NCBI GenBank assembly: GCA_938037185.1
Contig: CALHQK010000012.1
Coordinates: 1 to 7,746 of the forward strand
Reading direction: 5' to 3'
DNA length: 7,746 nt
Source: an uncultured Riemerella sp.
Lineage (GTDB): Bacteria; Bacteroidota; Bacteroidia; Flavobacteriales; Weeksellaceae
The position numbers and the translations under genes were made by a program. The notes beneath the pieces are model-generated. The model ran no database searches, had not been told where the DNA came from, and was given only the letters and a program-made list of their open reading frames with translations. Positions 1 to 6,460 of the stretch are shown here, in pieces. The first letter of the stretch is position 1. Each line of letters begins with the position of its first letter.

Positions 1-125
1 TTTATAATCATTACTTAAATGGGTAATTAATCTACCTAATTTTTTATCAATATAATAGCTGGGGGATACCAAAAAGATTGGTCTGGTTTTGGGGGCATTT
101 GGGGATAGTAGATAGCCCCCTATAC
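1..125. other. Intergenic stretch downstream of the kinase gene, no gene seen
   Basis: All six frames are closed early here, so no partial gene can be supported. The left 60 bases are plain AT-rich DNA. From 57 to 125 the composition changes: G-tracts stand at 61-65, 91-95 and 101-104 and a C-tract at 116-120, unusual against the AT-rich background. These tracts can fold into alternative hairpins, including CCAAAA (69-74) with TTTTGG (87-92). The stretch probably acts as the 3' end of the six-gene minus-strand transcript. Confidence 0.5.
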
Positions 126-137
126 CTATCCCTTTTT
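102..137 (+). terminator. Hairpin plus T-run overlapping the kinase stop codon
   Basis: GGGATAG (102-108) pairs perfectly with CTATCCC (126-132), and inside it ATAG (112-115) pairs with CTAT (120-123). On the + strand the stem is followed at once by TTTTT (133-137), the arrangement of an intrinsic terminator for a transcript coming from the left, outside this window. The right arm lies inside the last codons and the stop of the minus-strand kinase gene. On the minus strand the same hairpin forms but lacks a U-run, so it would serve as an RNA 3'-end stabiliser rather than a classic terminator. Confidence 0.35.
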
Positions 138-2099
138 AACTCCATAGATTTTATCTTTATTAGTATCTATATAGTAATAGTATTTTTGATAAAGTGTTTT
201 ATACGAATAATCTTTTTCTAATTCTATTTTTATTTTAATAAGAACTATAATATCATCTCCATGTTTCCTCACAATTTTTGATTCTAATAAATCATATTTT
301 AGATATTGAAATTTAGAATTATATTCTTTTATACCTCTCGTTATTGTATATTTATCTTTGGGGGTTTTATAATCAATAAAAAACTCAACTACATCTGCAA
401 AATATACATCTAAATTTCCTCCGTTAGATAAATCTTCAAAATATCTGCTTAGGTACTCTTTATAATAATCATTATATTCTAGTGATTCATGCTCTGGATC
501 TTCTTTTGACACGCCGACTGTATCAGTAAGTATCAAAGGCTTTTGAGTGTTAGTATTTTGGGGTAACTCTGTTGCAATAGTGTCCATTGGGATTTCTTCA
601 CTATCCTTTATATTCTCTCTAGTATCGTTATTATTAGATACTTGATGGTTACTTGAAATATTAAATGAAAAGACCCAATAAAATAACAGAAGAATCAATA
701 ATAGTACAATGATAACAAAAAAAGTATTAAAGTATTCTGAAATTTTGCTCCTGATAGAGACAGAGGGGACAGGATTGCTCTCCTCTCGCTTATTTTCTTG
801 TTCAAATATTTCAGTATGATTATTTTGATAACCATTATCAATATCATCTAATCTTATTTCATATTCTTTCTGATTCTTATTTAAGTAGAAAGATTTGGTT
901 TTTCCACTGTCTACCAAAATTATTCTCTTAGAAGAATACTGATTAATGTCCAGCTCTATAGGTGTTTTCCCCAAAAAATTACTCGCTACAACTGATGTGT
1001 AATACACCTCTACTCCTTGGGGAACTGATTTTATAATGAATTTAAAATTATCAACTGGGGATTGCTTAGACAGAGAAATACTCCCTTTTGTTGATTCAGC
1101 AGGTATTTCTTTTATTCCCTCTATATCTGATTGAGTAGGGTTGGTTATATGTTTCTCTCTTTTAATTTCAATATTATGTTCCCCTGCATAAACATTAACT
1201 CTCTCTCTATCAGGAGAACTCATGTTACCCAACAGATTATCAAGATAAAAATTTAATGACCTTTCATTTATATTTCTCAATCTTCTAACCAATTCTGATG
1301 ATTGTGGATTTGATAAATCCTTTGATTTAAATAAAAAATTATCCTCATCATTAAATCCTCCTCTTAAATCTTTATTCCAAAGAGTTTTATCATATTTCAA
1401 TGCTTCTAATGAGGTTAATAACAACCAAAAAGAAAATCTATCTATCAAGGGGTTGTAATCTGACATATTTCTTTTAGGATGCTGAAAAGAGGAATGTCCT
1501 TTTTCTATTGCTTGTTCTCCTTTAAGTGTAGGAATATACATAGCATCATAATCTACTAATTTTAGTTTTATGCCCCCACTATTGGTTTGTTCCACTAAAA
1601 CATTTCCTGACTGAATATCTCCATGAGCTATGTCTTTTGCTTCTAAATCATGACTTAGCTCTACCAGCTTATTTTGTAATTCTGATATTTTCTGATTATC
1701 ATTAATAATAAAAGATACATAATCATTAAGTTTCTGACCATGAGACCATTCTAAAAGTATAATAGGATATAGGTTACCTTTTATTTTAATACCTTCTTTA
1801 TGGAGTGTATTTTTACAAAGCCAATCTACAGAAAAGTTTTCTAAGTAATTGGAAATAACCTCTATTCTGTTGATATTTTCCTGTTTCCCTCCACTTAAAA
1901 AGCATCTTAAAGCATACTCTTTCCCTGATTTTAAATTTCTAATTTTAAAAATTCCTGCAAATGCTCCTGACCCAAAACTAAAAATCTTAATCGGGGAAGT
2001 TTTACTTGGTATAAACTCATAAGTATCTGGAAGATTCAGAATAGAAGAACCATTTTTTCTAATTTCAATTTCATATTCTGAGATAAGAGGATAGTTCAT
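126..2099 (-). CDS. Membrane-anchored Ser/Thr protein kinase of the TerY-P triad, with PEGA-like and extracytoplasmic C-terminal domains
   Basis: 657 aa. Residues ~35-290 are a protein-kinase domain: glycine loop GSGAFAGIF (43-51), catalytic loop HGDIQSGN (159-166, D161 and N166 kept), metal-binding D183 in VDYDAM (DYD replaces DFG), and FQHPKR (205-210) at the activation-segment end. The usual ATP-anchoring Lys of VAIK is Arg65 (YALRCF), and the HRD arginine and following Lys are Gly and Gln; this pattern looks typical of the kinases found with vWA/PP2C partners rather than decay. Residues ~351-417 resemble a PEGA repeat (VPQGVEVYY, LGKTPIEL). A single hydrophobic helix (~459-478) follows, then a polar linker and a ~120-residue C-terminal domain (~535-657), perhaps NTF2-like (weak). 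This places the kinase in the cytoplasm and the C-terminus outside it. The ATG overlaps the phosphatase stop as ATGA, implying translational coupling. Kinase identity is firm; substrates and whether it is fully active are unknown. Confidence 0.88.
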   Translation of the reverse strand: MNYPLISEYEIEIRKNGSSILNLPDTYEFIPSKTSPIKIFSFGSGAFAGIFKIRNLKSGKEYALRCFLSGGKQENINRIEVISNYLENFSVDWLCKNTLHKEGIKIKGNLYPIILLEWSHGQKLNDYVSFIINDNQKISELQNKLVELSHDLEAKDIAHGDIQSGNVLVEQTNSGGIKLKLVDYDAMYIPTLKGEQAIEKGHSSFQHPKRNMSDYNPLIDRFSFWLLLTSLEALKYDKTLWNKDLRGGFNDEDNFLFKSKDLSNPQSSELVRRLRNINERSLNFYLDNLLGNMSSPDRERVNVYAGEHNIEIKREKHITNPTQSDIEGIKEIPAESTKGSISLSKQSPVDNFKFIIKSVPQGVEVYYTSVVASNFLGKTPIELDINQYSSKRIILVDSGKTKSFYLNKNQKEYEIRLDDIDNGYQNNHTEIFEQENKREESNPVPSVSIRSKISEYFNTFFVIIVLLLILLLFYWVFSFNISSNHQVSNNNDTRENIKDSEEIPMDTIATELPQNTNTQKPLILTDTVGVSKEDPEHESLEYNDYYKEYLSRYFEDLSNGGNLDVYFADVVEFFIDYKTPKDKYTITRGIKEYNSKFQYLKYDLLESKIVRKHGDDIIVLIKIKIELEKDYSYKTLYQKYYYYIDTNKDKIYGVKKG

Positions 2100-3163
2100 T
2101 TTGTGTCCGTTTTTATAGTATCTATATTTTCTTCTAATTTAACTGGAGGTTTTTCTATCAAAGCCTTTTCTTTAATATTAATTCTTTTTGGGATCTTACC
2201 ATTATATAATAAATATCCTATACCAAGAATGAAAAGCACGAGTATAATTATAGTGCATCCCAATATTTTCTCTAACACTCTATACTTTTTCTGTAAATCA
2301 GATATAATTATATCCTGCTCATACAAATGTTTTTTTATTCCTTCCATGCTTTTATCTTTAAAATCATTATTAAAATTAATATCAATGATTGGTGTTTCTA
2401 CCTTAGGGAAAGTAAAATCTCTTGGAGGGTATATATTTTGTTCTTCAGATTTGGCATTAGGCTCTATAACACATATCGTTATATCATCTTCTTCTAGCCT
2501 TTTGGCTTCCCATTCTGAAATAATATAATCCTTAAAACTTTCAAAATCTTCTAAATGTAGAATTTTATCTATAATATTGTTATCTCTTAATGTCAGTCTT
2601 GCAACAGCATCTGTCATCAATATAATCTTGTCATTTTCTTTAATAGATAATTTGCCTGACTTGAACTGCTCTGGTTTTACTTGATGATTAAGAAGCCTCG
2701 TGGTGGATAGAAAACCTTTGTCTCTGTCCAACTCTTCTACATTTGAAAAGGGAAAAGATTGTAATCCATCTGTTGTTTTTACAAAACCACACACATCTCC
2801 AGAAGAAACATATCTTAAAGTGTCTTTTCCTACTTCAATCCCTATAAATGTAGCATAACTTCCATCAGCTATTTTGCGGAGTTCCAGCATTCTTAAAGCT
2901 GAATTAGGATTAGGTTCAAATTTTATTTCTGAAAAATCCTGTGCATATTTCTCTAAATCTATCAAGAGTTTTTCTACCTCAAATTCAGGATGCTGAACAA
3001 AATTATTAACCAGTATTTCTGCCCAAATTTCAGATTTAAAGCCTTGTGTTGCACCATCTGAAATAGCAAAAACTCCTTTTTCCCTGTTATAGTAATATTT
3101 ATCTTGTATATCACTAAATCCATTAACAGAGCGTTTGTGTATTTGTAAAGTTCTTATTTTCAT
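2096..3163 (-). CDS. PP2C-family Ser/Thr protein phosphatase with C-terminal membrane anchor
   Basis: 355 aa. Residues ~1-235 form a PP2C (PPM) metal-dependent phosphatase domain: FAISDGATQG (32-41, metal-binding D36), GSYATF (101-106, the GSxA strand), SSGDVCG (120-126), LMTDAVARL (182-190, metal-binding D185) and DDIT (226-229, equivalent to DNxT). The metal-binding acidic residues can all be located, so an active enzyme is expected. After a linker (~236-295), one hydrophobic helix (~302-320) is followed by basic KIPKR and a 30-residue polar tail. The catalytic domain should therefore be cytoplasmic and tethered to the inner membrane, like the kinase encoded next. It starts inside TAATG shared with the vWA gene stop and ends in ATGA shared with the kinase start, so the three are probably translated as a unit. 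The expected role is to dephosphorylate targets of the neighbouring kinase or the kinase itself (inference). Confidence 0.88.
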   Translation of the reverse strand: MKIRTLQIHKRSVNGFSDIQDKYYYNREKGVFAISDGATQGFKSEIWAEILVNNFVQHPEFEVEKLLIDLEKYAQDFSEIKFEPNPNSALRMLELRKIADGSYATFIGIEVGKDTLRYVSSGDVCGFVKTTDGLQSFPFSNVEELDRDKGFLSTTRLLNHQVKPEQFKSGKLSIKENDKIILMTDAVARLTLRDNNIIDKILHLEDFESFKDYIISEWEAKRLEEDDITICVIEPNAKSEEQNIYPPRDFTFPKVETPIIDINFNNDFKDKSMEGIKKHLYEQDIIISDLQKKYRVLEKILGCTIIILVLFILGIGYLLYNGKIPKRINIKEKALIEKPPVKLEENIDTIKTDTK

Positions 3164-3981
3164 TATACCAACTGACTGCCTATATTTAAGAAATCCATAA
3201 GATGCTTAGCATTACCATTGAAAACATAGCCTTTTGCTCCCTGCTTTACATCATAATTCATAGCTCTTGCATTCTTTATCATATCATCATTTAAGGGTGT
3301 AGAGAGGTCAAAAAGCAGCTGGGCATAGTTATTCCAATTTTGCATACTTGAAGGAAACAATATGCTGTCTCCATCACTTCCTGAAATATGGATATTAAAA
3401 ATATTCACACCTCCATAATTTGTATGCAATGATTTCAAATTATTAACTGCTTGTATGAGCCTCTGTTGGTTCATCCCTCCATCTGTTGCCTCTCCATCTG
3501 TGATATTGATAACAATTGGTGGATGGCAATCTCTATGATTACCCCAGTTAATCCATGCTTCACAAATTCTGTAAACATTCTCAAATGCCTCTGCCATTGG
3601 GGTTTGTCCAACAGCTTTAGGAGTAATCCAAACTGGATTTTCATTAGGATTATTAGTAATATTATTAATGGGATTATTAAACACATCCGAAATAGACACT
3701 ACCCAATGGTCTCTAAGATTACCTTCCCACGCAGGTTCTATACCATTTCTAATGGCTCCATATCCTATGACAGATAACTCAAATCTATTTTTTATTGTTC
3801 CACTAGAATCATAGCATTTTAATCCCGTCTCAAATATAATTTCATTGATACTTTCTGCTAATTTTTGTGCTTTACTTCCCCCTCCTGAGAAATTATCTGC
3901 CATGGAACCACTCTGATCAAGCATATAAACTATTAAACATGGGTTAGTGGAGCTAATTTGTAAAGTTTCTAAATTGTACAT
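3163..3981 (-). CDS. von Willebrand factor A domain protein, TerY-like
   Basis: 272 aa and nearly all one vWA domain. The MIDAS metal site is complete: DQSGSM (22-27), the Thr of GQTPM (T127) and the TDGE loop (161-164, D162). There is no signal peptide and no TM helix, so it is cytoplasmic. Proteins of this size and type next to PP2C and a protein kinase are called TerY; they are thought to bind metal-dependently to partner proteins and act as an adaptor in the phosphorylation triad. The stop overlaps the PP2C start by one base (TAATG). Upstream, 17 bases separate it from the membrane-protein gene. The TerC/TerD/TerB genes of classical tellurite-resistance clusters are absent from the window. 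I leave the symbol empty because terY is used loosely. The domain call is firm and the adaptor role is inferred from the family. Confidence 0.87.
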   Translation of the reverse strand: MYNLETLQISSTNPCLIVYMLDQSGSMADNFSGGGSKAQKLAESINEIIFETGLKCYDSSGTIKNRFELSVIGYGAIRNGIEPAWEGNLRDHWVVSISDVFNNPINNITNNPNENPVWITPKAVGQTPMAEAFENVYRICEAWINWGNHRDCHPPIVINITDGEATDGGMNQQRLIQAVNNLKSLHTNYGGVNIFNIHISGSDGDSILFPSSMQNWNNYAQLLFDLSTPLNDDMIKNARAMNYDVKQGAKGYVFNGNAKHLMDFLNIGSQLV

Positions 3982-3998
3982 TTTAAATAAGTTTATAA

Positions 3999-4733
3999 TT
4001 AATATTTATTATGACCACCATTATAACTAAAGCTTCCTTTTTTATGCTGAGATGCTGATGAAGGAGTACTTTCTGATTGTCTTTTGCCGTAAATTCCCCC
4101 CATATGATTACTGTGGAACCCTTTTCTAACCATACTATCAACCATTATATTTTGCATCCCAGCTATATTTTGTTTGCTTTTTCTCTTATTAATTGTTCGA
4201 ATAACTATAATGAAAATAATAATAAAAACTCCTATAAAAAAAGCTATGGGTAGAGCATTTTTGATTAACATCTCTTCATTATTTCCCCCTCCTTGATAAG
4301 AGGAGTATTTAGGTTTCCATGTTCCATCCTCTGTTAAAGTATGTGTTTCTTTTATAGGGACTTCTTTATACATCTCTATCTTACCAGCAACGCTTTTGGT
4401 CATCATTTCTCTTGCCTTTGGAATCCAATTACTATCAGAATTATTTATATAATTATTTCCTTTTGCTTTTGGTAGTTTTACTGCAGATTTTACTTCATAA
4501 ACAGACAAATCTCTGTCTTTTAGCCAATTACCATCTCCAATAGGAGGACTGAAATGTGGATCACTTCCCCCAACAGGTATATACTGACTCCCTACTGAAG
4601 GCACATGTGTCTCCTGAAGTGAATTTTCATATGTAGGTGGTTTTGGCTGTGGGTCTATATATTGTTGTTGTTGTGAAAATACTAGTACATTTACAAACAA
4701 CATTACACCAAATAATAATAACTTTCTTTTCAT
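3999..4733 (-). CDS. Unrecognised type I membrane protein with signal peptide, one TM helix and a basic cytoplasmic tail
   Basis: 244 aa from the chosen ATG at 4733, because MKRKLLLFGVMLFVNVLVFS is a clear signal peptide with likely cleavage before QQQQ. An in-frame ATG at 4778 would add 15 polar residues and overlap the DUF805 gene by 17 bases, so it is less likely though possible. The mature ectodomain (~140 residues) is Pro/Gly/Asn-rich and matches no family I know. A strong TM helix (AFFIGVFIIIFIIVI, ~163-178) is followed by a basic stop-transfer stretch RTINKRKSK and a ~65-residue tail. That tail carries RKGF then IYGKR (DNA 4080-4094) and ends YNGGHNKY. Close versions of both motifs occur in the neighbouring DUF805 protein, and the first also in the 185-aa protein. 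The Ser-rich SESTPSSAS stretch between the motifs is a plausible phosphorylation region (inference). Co-transcription with the vWA gene is supported by a 17-bp gap. Confidence 0.7.
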   Translation of the reverse strand: MKRKLLLFGVMLFVNVLVFSQQQQYIDPQPKPPTYENSLQETHVPSVGSQYIPVGGSDPHFSPPIGDGNWLKDRDLSVYEVKSAVKLPKAKGNNYINNSDSNWIPKAREMMTKSVAGKIEMYKEVPIKETHTLTEDGTWKPKYSSYQGGGNNEEMLIKNALPIAFFIGVFIIIFIIVIRTINKRKSKQNIAGMQNIMVDSMVRKGFHSNHMGGIYGKRQSESTPSSASQHKKGSFSYNGGHNKY

Positions 4734-4761
4734 ACTTTTTCTTTTTATGTTTATAAAATAG

Positions 4762-5286
4762 TTAATGTCTCTTTCCATAAATGTTATCCCCTTTTTGGAA
4801 TCCTACTTTTTTAGAATCTGTATAAGGAGGTTGCTGGGCTGTCTGACTATATCGTGGAGGTTGCTGGTTGTTATAGTTTGGTGTACCATTTCCATTATGC
4901 CCTCCATCATATCTGAAATCATTTTGGGGCATATTATTATGAGGAGAAACATATGGCGGAGAAAATGAATCCGCTCTATTGCTTACAACAGCTTTGGGGT
5001 CTTCTCCGTATTTGTTGTTTCCCCTAGTTCCTTCAGCAAAAAGCAACCAAAAACCATAAAATGGAATTAAAATATACCACCCTGTATTATCTAAATCATG
5101 TGATCGTTTTACTGCCTGTGCCAATCCAAACCAACAGAAAGGAGCGTATAAAATAAGTACTCCTCCTTCCCTCGTCCCTCCCGCTATTGCCATTATAATA
5201 CTACTAATAAAAGCATTTATAATGAGAGTGACTGCATATTCTGTTCTTCTTATTCTTCCTTTGAATGAAAATGGTTTTTTAAACAT
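4762..5286 (-). CDS. DUF805 inner-membrane protein with Q/N/P-rich C-terminal tail
   Basis: 174 aa. Residues 1-98 match DUF805: FSFKGRIRRTEY (6-17) before the first helix, hydrophobic segments at ~19-36, ~43-58 and ~69-84, the RSHDLDNTGW signature (61-70), and the terminal GTRGNNKYGEDP (86-97). DUF805 proteins are small inner-membrane proteins of unknown function. After residue ~100 the protein has a low-complexity tail rich in Asn, Gln, Pro, Tyr and Gly that DUF805 proteins commonly carry in variable form. Here the tail contains YDGGHN (126-131) and ends with KKVGF then IYGKRH, resembling the tail motifs of the next gene's product and of the 185-aa protein. The stop is 28 bases before the preferred start of the next gene. 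Upstream lies an 81-bp gap to the 185-aa gene with no recognisable promoter. Family assignment is secure; the function is unknown. Confidence 0.85.
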   Translation of the reverse strand: MFKKPFSFKGRIRRTEYAVTLIINAFISSIIMAIAGGTREGGVLILYAPFCWFGLAQAVKRSHDLDNTGWYILIPFYGFWLLFAEGTRGNNKYGEDPKAVVSNRADSFSPPYVSPHNNMPQNDFRYDGGHNGNGTPNYNNQQPPRYSQTAQQPPYTDSKKVGFQKGDNIYGKRH

Positions 5287-5367
5287 AATGATTCGTTTTT
5301 AAAAGTTTTATGCTTTTGCCTTTTTATGAGTTCAGTAATAGTATAGAGTATTTTTTACGGGTTATTT

Positions 5368-5925
5368 TTAGTTTTTACCATAAAGCTTTTGGGGATTAAA
5401 TCCTTTTCTTTCAGTTTTTACATTTTCTTGGCTTATGTTCCTTTGAGGCTGATTCTGCAAAGTTGCCTGGGGTTGATATGAAATGTTTTTAAATGTGCTG
5501 TCTCCTTCCAAATAAAGTCCATTGGTGTATTCTGTAAGATTTAAGTCAATAAACTCATTGCTATAAGAATTTTTAATTCGGAAAGTGTCAAATCCCAATG
5601 TTATTAATGTTCTTACTATCTGAGGATTATCTATAATAACAGAACTTAATAAAAATATTTCTTCTGGTTGCAAGTCGCAACCATTTAATATCTTCATTTC
5701 TATACCACTCCTAAAATTAAAACTGCTTGAAATATTTTTGAAATCAGAGTTTCCTGATACTGTACTAAACTTACATATTCTATTTGTTGTTCCATTAATA
5801 TATGCCATCTCATATGCATTATTGAGTATAGCCATAATTTCAGAACGGGATGTATCTCCTTCTATTACATGGTCTAAAAGAGAATGCACTACTGACTTTA
5901 CATGCTGTATAAATAACTCATTCAT
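5368..5925 (-). CDS. Unrecognised 185-aa cytoplasmic protein, first gene of the cluster
   Basis: No signal peptide or TM helix is visible, so it is probably soluble. Residues ~1-45 look helical (MNELFIQHVKSVVHSLLDHV and onward), ~50-140 look mixed alpha/beta, and ~145-185 form a polar, Gln/Asn-rich tail ending RKGFNPQKLYGKN. The last residues repeat, in altered form, the GF...IYGK motif of the two membrane proteins encoded downstream; this links the gene to them more strongly than position alone. I do not recognise a family. The ATG at 5925 is the first in frame after the ncRNA terminator and has no Shine-Dalgarno sequence, as usual in Bacteroidota. It is probably the first gene of the TerY-P-like operon. 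A role as soluble partner or substrate of the kinase/phosphatase pair is only inference. Confidence 0.72.
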   Translation of the reverse strand: MNELFIQHVKSVVHSLLDHVIEGDTSRSEIMAILNNAYEMAYINGTTNRICKFSTVSGNSDFKNISSSFNFRSGIEMKILNGCDLQPEEIFLLSSVIIDNPQIVRTLITLGFDTFRIKNSYSNEFIDLNLTEYTNGLYLEGDSTFKNISYQPQATLQNQPQRNISQENVKTERKGFNPQKLYGKN

Positions 5926-5940
5926 GGTCTTGGGTTTTTA

Positions 5941-5970
5941 CAATTAATTTATATGATAAAAACCAACAAA
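5941..5970 (-). promoter_or_regulatory. Weak candidate promoter for the six-gene cluster
   Basis: On the minus strand, TTTG (5970-5967) is followed about 20 bases later by TAATTG (5946-5941), a shortened version of the Bacteroidota -33 TTTG / -7 TAnnTTTG promoter. It sits between the ncRNA terminator and the first ATG at 5925. The -7 element is one base short of consensus, so readthrough from the ncRNA promoter is an alternative way to express the cluster. Confidence 0.2.
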
Positions 5971-5997
5971 AAAAGCGAGGGGCTTTTCCACGCTTTT
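5968..5997 (-). terminator. Intrinsic terminator of the predicted ncRNA
   Basis: On the minus strand AAAAGCG (5997-5991) pairs with CGCTTTT (5977-5971), with an inner GG/CC pair, and transcription runs into seven consecutive T's (5974-5968). It lies 43 bases before the first gene of the minus-strand cluster. It either ends the upstream RNA or attenuates transcription into the operon. Confidence 0.6.
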
Positions 5998-6160
5998 GTT
6001 CAGTAAGGTCGACCAAAACCTAAGAGTAATAAAAACAATGGAAAGCCACTCACTATGTATAGTAAGTGTGCCAACTTGTTTTGCCTTTACTCTTGTAATA
6101 AAATTGGTCGTTCTACTTGAACAAAGCAAAAAAGTTTACACTTTTTATGTCGTTGATGTC
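5968..6160 (-). ncRNA. Predicted structured RNA of about 190 nt, 6S-like hairpin architecture
   Basis: The minus-strand transcript from about 6160 folds into one long interrupted hairpin. The closing stem pairs 6127-6114 with 6005-5992 with only two bulges. After an internal loop GACCAA pairs with TTGGTC, then comes an asymmetric loop (about 10 versus 4 nt). AAGAGTAA pairs with TTACTCTT, AAAACAA with TTGTTTT, and an apical hairpin pairs CACTTACTAT (6068-6059) with ATAGTGAGTG (6056-6047), one G-U pair included. A separate 5' hairpin AAAAAGT-GTAA-ACTTTTT spans 6146-6129. A -7 box lies upstream and an intrinsic terminator ends it. Size and rod-with-bubble shape recall 6S RNA, the RNA polymerase-sequestering regulator, but I cannot confirm the family. 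Alternatives are an operon leader/attenuator or a palindromic mobile repeat. No protein is supported here. Confidence 0.5.
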
Positions 6161-6164
6161 CTTG

Positions 6165-6172
6165 CAAATATA
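6165..6172 (-). promoter_or_regulatory. -7 box (TATATTTG) of the predicted ncRNA
   Basis: The minus-strand reading TATATTTG matches the Bacteroidota TAnnTTTG consensus exactly and would start transcription near 6160, in front of the structured RNA. A TTTG occurs upstream at 6190-6187, but the 14-base spacing is shorter than the usual 19-21, so the -33 element is uncertain. Confidence 0.45.
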
Positions 6173-6307
6173 TACAATTTTTTTATCAAAACATAAAAAG
6201 ACTTTCCATTTTATTTTTACAAAAATAAGTAATCATTGAATAAATTATAGCTTATATTACATAAGATTATAAAATGATTTATGGACTGTTTATATATAAA
6301 TGGCTTA

Positions 6308-6440
6308 GTATTCAAAAATTGTAATCAAATCCATTTGTGAACAATTTATAACGAAATCCTGTAAACAAATAACTTTGTATTCAAAAATTGTAATCAAATC
6401 CATTTGTGAACAATTTACGATAAAATCTCGTAAACAAATA
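6308..6440. repeat. Two tandem 64-bp direct repeats (period 69), each with a 32-bp dyad
   Basis: Copy 1 is 6308-6371 and copy 2 is 6377-6440. The first 41 bases (6308-6348 and 6377-6417) are identical, the next 23 differ at about six positions, and both end GTAAACAAATA. Within the identical part, AAATTGT ... ACAATTT and an inner CAAAT-CC-ATTTG form a 32-bp inverted repeat (about 6316-6347 and 6385-6416) with only a 3-base asymmetric interruption. Paired dyads directly upstream of a promoter are typical of operators for a dimeric DNA-binding protein. The likely target is the Fic gene at 6488, whose own product has a winged-helix-like C-terminus. Confidence 0.75.
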
Positions 6441-6460
6441 TCCGTTTTTGTATATTATTT

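Noticed and set aside
2103..2528. 141-codon + strand frame opposite the phosphatase gene
   Set aside because: It lies antisense to the C-terminal part of a well-supported PP2C gene, and its Ser/Ile-rich composition is what antisense of Lys/Asp/Asn-rich coding gives.
3451..3777. Frames on both strands inside the vWA gene
   Set aside because: They overlap MIDAS-containing coding sequence and show no independent start signals or family features.
126..5925. Classical tellurite-resistance (ter) operon
   Set aside because: Only the vWA/PP2C/kinase triad is present; no TerB, TerC, TerD or TerZ-like protein is encoded in the window.
5944..6196. Open frames of 61 and 66 codons on opposite strands between the cluster and fic
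   Set aside because: They overlap the palindromic RNA region almost entirely, mirror each other because of the inverted repeat, have no domain signal, and are better explained by the structured RNA.
6308..6440. CRISPR array
   Set aside because: Only two copies occur, the 5-bp gap between units is not a spacer, and no cas gene is present.
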